This document shows, in pieces, positions 5,346 through 8,843 of a stretch of 8,843 nucleotides of DNA. Under the pieces are notes generated by a model. That model worked only from the letters and a program-made list of their open reading frames with translations. It was not told the DNA's origin and searched no databases. Source of the stretch: Pseudomonadota bacterium (lineage in GTDB: Bacteria > Pseudomonadota > Gammaproteobacteria > Xanthomonadales > Xanthomonadaceae); NCBI GenBank assembly GCA_023425225.1, contig JAFADB010000328.1:1-8843 (forward strand), in the 5' to 3' direction. Both the position numbers and the translations under genes were made by a program. How positions within the stretch are numbered: position 1 is the first letter of the stretch; each line of letters opens with the position of its first letter.

Positions 5346-7784
5346 TCATCGTGGGCGCCAGCGGTTGAGCAGCAGCGAGTTGCCGACCACCGAGATCGAG
5401 CTCATCGCCATCGCCGCGCCGGCGACCACCGGGTTGAGCAGGCCGAAGGCCGCCAGCGGGATGCCGAGCACGTTGTAGAAGAAGGCGAAGAACAGGTTCT
5501 GGCGGATCTTGCGCAAGGTGGCGCCGGACAGGTCGATGGCGGTGGCCACGCCGCGCAGGTCGCCCTTGACCAGCACCACGTCGGCCGCCTCCACCGCGAT
5601 GTCCGAGCCGGCACCGACGGCGAAGCTGACGTCGGCCGCGGCCAGCGCCGGGGCGTCGTTGATGCCGTCGCCGACCATGCCGACATGGCCGCCGCCCAGC
5701 TGCTGCAGGCGCTGCACTTCGCCGGCCTTGTCCTGCGGCAGCACCTCGGCGGCGAAGCGGGTGATGCCGACCTGGTCGGCGATGGCCTTGGCGGTGTGGC
5801 GGTTGTCGCCGGTCATCATCACCACCTCGATGCCCAGCGCCTTGAGCCGGGCCACCGCCTCGCGCGAGGTCTCGCGCAGCTGGTCGGCGATGGCGATGTA
5901 GCCGGCCACCGTGCCGTCCAGGGCCACGCCGACCACGGTCTGGCCCTTGGCCTGGGCGGCCTCGGCGCGCTGCCGCAGGCCGGCATCGGACAGCGGGTTG
6001 CCGGTCAGCTCGACCATCCACGCCGGCGAGCCGAGCGCGGCCTGGCGGCCTTCGACGCGGCCGCGCACGCCCTTGCCGGGCACGGTGTCGAACTCCTCGA
6101 CCGGCGGCGCCTGCAGCGCGTCGGCCTCGGCCTTCTTCAGGATCGCGCGCGCCAGCGGGTGCTCGGAACCGGCCTCCAGCGCCGCGGCCCAGCGCAGCAG
6201 TTCGCTGCCGTCGCGGTCGGCCGGCACGATCACCTCGGTCACTTCCGGGCGGCCCTGGGTCAGGGTGCCGGTCTTGTCCACCACCAGCGTCTTCAGCGCG
6301 CGGGCGCGCTCGAGCACCTCGGCGTTGCGGATCAGGATGCCGGCCCGGGCGCCCATGCCGGTGCCGACCATGATCGCGGTCGGCGTGGCCAGGCCCAGCG
6401 AGCACGGGCAGGCGATCACCAGCACCGCCACCGCATGCACCAGCGCGGTGGCGAAGGTGCCGGTGACCATCCAGGTGACGGCCAGGGTGAGCATGGCGAT
6501 GGCCACCACCACCGGCACGAAGATGCCGGCGATCTTGTCCACCAGGTGCTGGATCGGCGCCTTGGAGCCCTGCGCCTCGTCGACCATGCGGATGATCTGC
6601 GCCAGCATGGTGTCGGCACCGACGCCGGTGGCGCGCGCGCGCAGCATGCCGAACTGGTTGACGGTGGCGGCGAACAGCGTGCTGCCCGGCTCCTTGCCCA
6701 CCGGCATCGACTCGCCCGACAGCATCGCCTCGTCCACGCTGGACGTGCCGGCGATGACCTCGCCGTCCACCGGCACGCTCTCGCCGGCGGCGACCACGAA
6801 GATGTCGCCGACCACCAGGCTGCCGGCATCGACCTCGACGATGCGGCCGTCGCGCTCGACCTTGGCGGTCCGCGGCTTGAGATCGAGCAGCGCGCGGATG
6901 GCCGAGGAGGTCTTGCGCTTGGCGCGCGCCTCCAGCAGCCGCCCGAGCAGGATCAGGGTGATGATCGAGGCGCTGGCCTCGAAGTAGACGTGCTGGCCGT
7001 CCAGCCCGAACACGGTGACCACCGCGCTGTACAGCCAGGCCATGCTGGTGCCGAGCGCGACCAGCACGTCCATGTTGGCGGTGCCCGAGCGCAGCGACTT
7101 GAACGCGGCCTTGTAGAAGCGCGCGCCGATCCAGAACTGCACCGGCGTGGCCAGCAGCATCTGCAGCCAGCGCGGCAGCAGGTCGGCATGGTGGCCGCCG
7201 AGCAGGTGGCCGAGGTTGCCGAAGTCGAACATGGTGAACATCTGCGCGAACAGCGGCGCCGTCAGCACCACCGAGGCGGCGAACATCAGCACCTGCCGGC
7301 GCCAGGCGCTGCGTTCGGCCTGCTCGCGCGCGGCCATCTCGGCCTCGCCCATCTCGCGCACTTCGCTGGCGCCGAAACCGGCCTTGCCGATGCGCCTGAC
7401 GATCTCGGCCGCATCGACCACGCCGGGGGTGTACTGCACCCGCGCCTTGGCCGAGGCGAAGTTGACGTTGCCGGCGATCACGCCCGGGGTCTTGGCCAGC
7501 ACACCCTCGATGCCGGCCGCGCAGGCCGCGCAGCTCATGCCGGTGATGTCCAGCGCCAGCGTTTCCGGCGGCACCGAGAAGCCGGCCTTGCCGATGCTCT
7601 CCACCAGCGCCTCGGGCTTGACCTGGGTGCTGTCGTATTCCAGGCGCACGCGCTCGCTGGCGAAGTTGACCTGCGCTTTGACGCCGGGGAACCTGTTCAG
7701 CACCTTCTCGATGGTGGTCGCGCAGGCCGCGCAGGTCATGCCGCGGACCGGGAAGCTCAAGGTGGTGGACATCGTCTGGCTCAT
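5346..7784 (-). CDS. copA: Copper-exporting P1B-type ATPase CopA
   Basis: This 812-residue inner-membrane pump exports Cu(I) from cytoplasm to periplasm at the cost of ATP. Two N-terminal HMA domains carry CAAC at C18/C21 and C85/C88. They are followed by helices from about residue 165, with a His-bearing loop (GHLLGGHH, 192-199). The actuator-domain loop is LSGES (355-359). The intramembrane metal site is CPC (459-461). The phosphorylation motif is DKTGT (D503), the SEHP motif has H542-P543, MTGDN ends at 661, and GDGINDAP is at 706-713. The C-terminal helices hold YN (770-771) and MSS (794-796), which with CPC define the Cu(I) class P1B-1. No key residue is missing. The frame is open far upstream through cueR in another frame, so the start must be chosen: the ATG at 7784 lies 10 nt from AAGGA, while the ATG at 7793 overlaps the cueR stop and is only 1 nt from it. 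The gene is translated in an operon with cueR. Confidence 0.96.
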   Translation of the reverse strand: MSQTMSTTLSFPVRGMTCAACATTIEKVLNRFPGVKAQVNFASERVRLEYDSTQVKPEALVESIGKAGFSVPPETLALDITGMSCAACAAGIEGVLAKTPGVIAGNVNFASAKARVQYTPGVVDAAEIVRRIGKAGFGASEVREMGEAEMAAREQAERSAWRRQVLMFAASVVLTAPLFAQMFTMFDFGNLGHLLGGHHADLLPRWLQMLLATPVQFWIGARFYKAAFKSLRSGTANMDVLVALGTSMAWLYSAVVTVFGLDGQHVYFEASASIITLILLGRLLEARAKRKTSSAIRALLDLKPRTAKVERDGRIVEVDAGSLVVGDIFVVAAGESVPVDGEVIAGTSSVDEAMLSGESMPVGKEPGSTLFAATVNQFGMLRARATGVGADTMLAQIIRMVDEAQGSKAPIQHLVDKIAGIFVPVVVAIAMLTLAVTWMVTGTFATALVHAVAVLVIACPCSLGLATPTAIMVGTGMGARAGILIRNAEVLERARALKTLVVDKTGTLTQGRPEVTEVIVPADRDGSELLRWAAALEAGSEHPLARAILKKAEADALQAPPVEEFDTVPGKGVRGRVEGRQAALGSPAWMVELTGNPLSDAGLRQRAEAAQAKGQTVVGVALDGTVAGYIAIADQLRETSREAVARLKALGIEVVMMTGDNRHTAKAIADQVGITRFAAEVLPQDKAGEVQRLQQLGGGHVGMVGDGINDAPALAAADVSFAVGAGSDIAVEAADVVLVKGDLRGVATAIDLSGATLRKIRQNLFFAFFYNVLGIPLAAFGLLNPVVAGAAMAMSSISVVGNSLLLNRWRPR

Positions 7785-7799
7785 CGATTTCATTTCCTT
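7782..7799 (-). promoter_or_regulatory. Ribosome binding site of copA within the cueR 3' end
   Basis: AAGGA (7799-7795) lies in the last codons of cueR. The cueR TGA (7792-7790) overlaps an ATG (7793-7791) as ATGA. The second ATG at 7784 has the better 10-nt spacing. Both would make copA translation depend on ribosomes finishing cueR. Confidence 0.6.
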
Positions 7800-8263
7800 G
7801 CGGGGGTACCCGTGCCGCAGCACGTCGCCGGCGGCGGCGCCACGGGCTCGCCCTGGATGTTGGTGAGGATCGGGCAGCATTCCGGCTCGCCGCAGCCCGG
7901 GCACTCGTCCACCAGCCGCGCCAGCGCGTCGCGCGTCTCGGTCAGCTGGGCGATGCGCTGGTTGAGCTCGTCCAGGCGCTTGCTGGCGCGTTGCTTGATG
8001 CCTTCCACGCCGTGCTTGCGATCGCCCTGCAGTTCCAGCAGGTCGCGGATCTCCTCCAGCGAGAACCCCAGCTCCTTGGCGCGACGGATGAAGCGCACCC
8101 GCTCCACCGCGCTGGCGTCGTACTCGCGGTAACCCGACGCCCGCCGCTGCGGTATCGGCAGCAGGCCCTCGCGCTCGTAGTAGCGGATGGTGTCGATGGC
8201 GACCTCGCTCTGCCGGGCGAGGGCACCAATGGTGAAGTGGGAGCTGGCGGGGGTGCGGCTCAT
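7790..8263 (-). CDS. cueR: MerR-family metal-responsive regulator, CueR/HMRTR type
   Basis: This 157-residue cytoplasmic regulator is expected to sense Cu(I) and activate the cueR-copA transcript by distorting a long-spacer promoter. A winged helix-turn-helix (about 9-50: FTIGALARQ, TIRYYEREGLL, GYREY) is followed by the second DNA-contact helices and a long dimerisation coiled coil (about 80-118). The metal loop has C121 and C129 in the C-X7-C spacing of CueR with CPG and CPI flanks, plus extra C124 and C130. A tail carries C148-C149. At the position of CueR Ser77 (Cys79 in ZntR), near residues 85-86, Gly/Val is present. Copper sensing is inferred from the loop and from copA; a wider metal range is possible. 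The ATG at 8263 has no Shine-Dalgarno and lies only a few nt after the predicted transcription start. The stop codon overlaps the first possible copA ATG. Confidence 0.9.
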   Translation of the reverse strand: MSRTPASSHFTIGALARQSEVAIDTIRYYEREGLLPIPQRRASGYREYDASAVERVRFIRRAKELGFSLEEIRDLLELQGDRKHGVEGIKQRASKRLDELNQRIAQLTETRDALARLVDECPGCGEPECCPILTNIQGEPVAPPPATCCGTGTPARK

Positions 8264-8271
8264 GGGGAACG

Positions 8272-8303
8272 ACCGTAAATTCTGGACACAGGTCCAGAGT
8301 CAA
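8272..8303 (-). promoter_or_regulatory. MerR-type promoter and operator of cueR-copA
   Basis: On the minus strand, -35 TTGACT (8303-8298) and -10 TACGGT (8277-8272) are separated by 20 bp, the overlong spacing that MerR-family activators need. The spacer is covered by an 18-bp dyad (8281-8298) with perfect 7-bp arms TCTGGAC and GTCCAGA around ACAG. The layout resembles the ZntR-controlled zntA promoter of E. coli (TTGACT, 20-bp spacer, CTGGA/TCCAG arms). A 19-bp reading with -10 TTACGG is possible. The transcription start should fall near 8265, so the cueR mRNA has little or no leader. Confidence 0.75.
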
Positions 8304-8401
8304 TGGAAATTTGTCGCACTGCAACATTTCGTTCAGTAATCATTCACTATTCGCCCAATTCATTGTCCGGCAACGGATTACGCGGCCTCGCAGCCCCCTG
8401 G

Positions 8402-8415
8402 TGGAGTCGACTCCA
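8402..8415. promoter_or_regulatory. Second MerR-like dyad between cueR and copL
   Basis: TGGAGTCGACTCCA is a perfect 14-bp palindrome. Its right side runs on as GGG, and CCCTGG precedes it on the left, so the outer arms match if a TG insertion (8402-8403) is skipped. The core equals the centre of ZntR-type operators. No suitable -35/-10 pair flanks it on either strand. It lies about 39 bp upstream of the copL -35 and about 100 bp from the cueR -35. Confidence 0.45.
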
Positions 8416-8453
8416 GGGTCGGCCGGCGGCCCGTTCCGGCCAATCCGGGGCAG

Positions 8454-8481
8454 TTGCCAGCCGCGGCCGCTCCAGTATCCT
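8454..8481 (+). promoter_or_regulatory. Sigma70-like promoter of copL
   Basis: TTGCCA (8454-8459) and TATCCT (8476-8481) are separated by 16 bp. Transcription would start near 8488, giving a leader of about 28 nt before the TTG at 8516. The spacing is that of an ordinary promoter, not a MerR-type one, so copL is probably not directly activated by CueR. Confidence 0.5.
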
Positions 8482-8515
8482 CTGGCCCCAGTCCCTCCCC
8501 CCGGCCCTCACTCCG

Positions 8516-8843
8516 TTGACCGCCTTCGCCCTGCTGACACGCCTGCTGCTGTGCCTGAGCCTGGTGCTCAACGGCACCGGCAACGCCGTGCTGCCGATGC
8601 AGTCGATGGCCGGCGGGCACGCGGCGATGGCCACGGCGGCCGGTGCGCATGCCACGCATGCCAGCCACGCCATGGCGCACCCCGGCCCGCATGGACACCG
8701 TCACGGCGACCACGCCACCATGGCCATGGCGTCCTGCCACGACGCCGCACCGCCCCCGGCCGGCTGCGGCGACGGCCCGCACGACCACGGCGGCGGCAAG
8801 GACAGCTGCTGCGCCTCCGCGTCCAGCTGCCACTGCCCGCACG
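8516..8843 (+). CDS. copL: CopL-like His/Cys-rich metal-binding protein, 3' end outside window
   Basis: The visible 109 residues begin with a signal peptide (about 1-24: TAFALLTRLLLCLSLVLNG). A low-complexity part follows with 14 His, several Met and six Cys after the signal, in motifs such as AHATHASH, HGHRHGDH, SCC and CHCPH. This matches CopL of Xanthomonas and Stenotrophomonas, a small exported protein reported as needed for copper-induced expression of the adjacent copAB genes. Metal binding by His, Met and Cys side chains is inferred from composition. The TTG at 8516 is chosen because no ATG lies upstream in frame near the promoter, and the next ATG (8597) would remove the signal peptide. 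There is no clear Shine-Dalgarno. The gene is divergent from cueR-copA across 252 bp. CopL proteins are usually about 120-150 residues, so most of it is here. Confidence 0.85.
   Translation, partial: MTAFALLTRLLLCLSLVLNGTGNAVLPMQSMAGGHAAMATAAGAHATHASHAMAHPGPHGHRHGDHATMAMASCHDAAPPPAGCGDGPHDHGGGKDSCCASASSCHCPH

Noticed and set aside
5685..8132. 815-codon open frame on the plus strand with many histidines
   Set aside because: It is antisense to copA and cueR. The His-rich look comes from reverse-reading GTG/ATG-rich codons, not from a metal-binding protein.
7785..8327. Open frame extending copA upstream to 8327
   Set aside because: This part overlaps cueR in another frame and encodes no domain. 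The HMA domain and Shine-Dalgarno place the CopA start at 7784 or 7793.
8378..8842. 154-codon minus-strand frame opposite copL
   Set aside because: The plus strand encodes a signal peptide and a CopL-like His/Cys pattern behind a promoter. The minus frame is an Arg/Gly/Val-rich shadow.
1..8843. tRNA, rRNA, CRISPR array, insertion sequence or attachment site
   Set aside because: No cloverleaf, rRNA segment, regularly spaced repeat array, transposase or flanking duplication was seen. The genes look like normal chromosomal content in uniform composition.

Overview
The window is high-GC DNA with dense coding and strong third-position G/C bias. Five genes lie on the minus strand and one on the plus strand. 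A CopL-type His/Cys-rich protein next to a MerR regulator and a Cu(I)-ATPase, plus a large TonB-dependent receptor of the plug-first type, point to a gammaproteobacterium of the Xanthomonadaceae/Lysobacteraceae (Xanthomonas, Stenotrophomonas, Pseudoxanthomonas, Lysobacter and relatives). This placement rests on recalled family knowledge, not on a database search.

Right half (about 4978-8843): a copper homeostasis module. A MerR-family regulator of CueR/HMRTR type (7790-8263, minus) is read from a promoter with the long spacer and dyad typical of MerR targets. Its stop codon overlaps the first possible start of the copper-exporting P1B-ATPase gene copA (5346-7784). A probable intrinsic terminator follows copA and sits only about 27 nt before the start of a small CopZ-type metallochaperone gene (5060-5272). 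A strong GC hairpin follows copZ. Divergently, on the plus strand, a copL gene (8516 onward, cut by the window edge) begins behind its own sigma70-like promoter. In Xanthomonas, copL precedes the periplasmic copA/copB oxidase and outer-membrane genes, so such genes probably follow beyond 8843. Together the genes would sense cytoplasmic Cu(I) (CueR), carry it (CopZ), pump it to the periplasm (CopA) and handle it there (CopL and probable downstream genes).

Left half (1-4644): a probable uptake pair on the minus strand. An SbmA/BacA/YddA-like ABC transporter with fused permease and ATPase (2878-4644) lies upstream of a large TonB-dependent outer-membrane receptor (1-2654, lacking only a short C-terminal end). 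The 223-bp gap between them holds phased repeats and a palindrome, so the receptor may have its own control. The substrate cannot be read from the sequence; peptides or a cobalamin-like compound are the precedents for this ABC class.

The 415-bp stretch between the two modules (4645-5059) has no convincing gene. It holds two perfect 11-bp-arm hairpins and one weak 46-codon ORF. Nothing in the window proves a wholly new system. The most unusual points are the near-leaderless cueR mRNA, the terminator in front of copZ, a second orphan MerR-like dyad near copL, and the receptor/ABC pairing.
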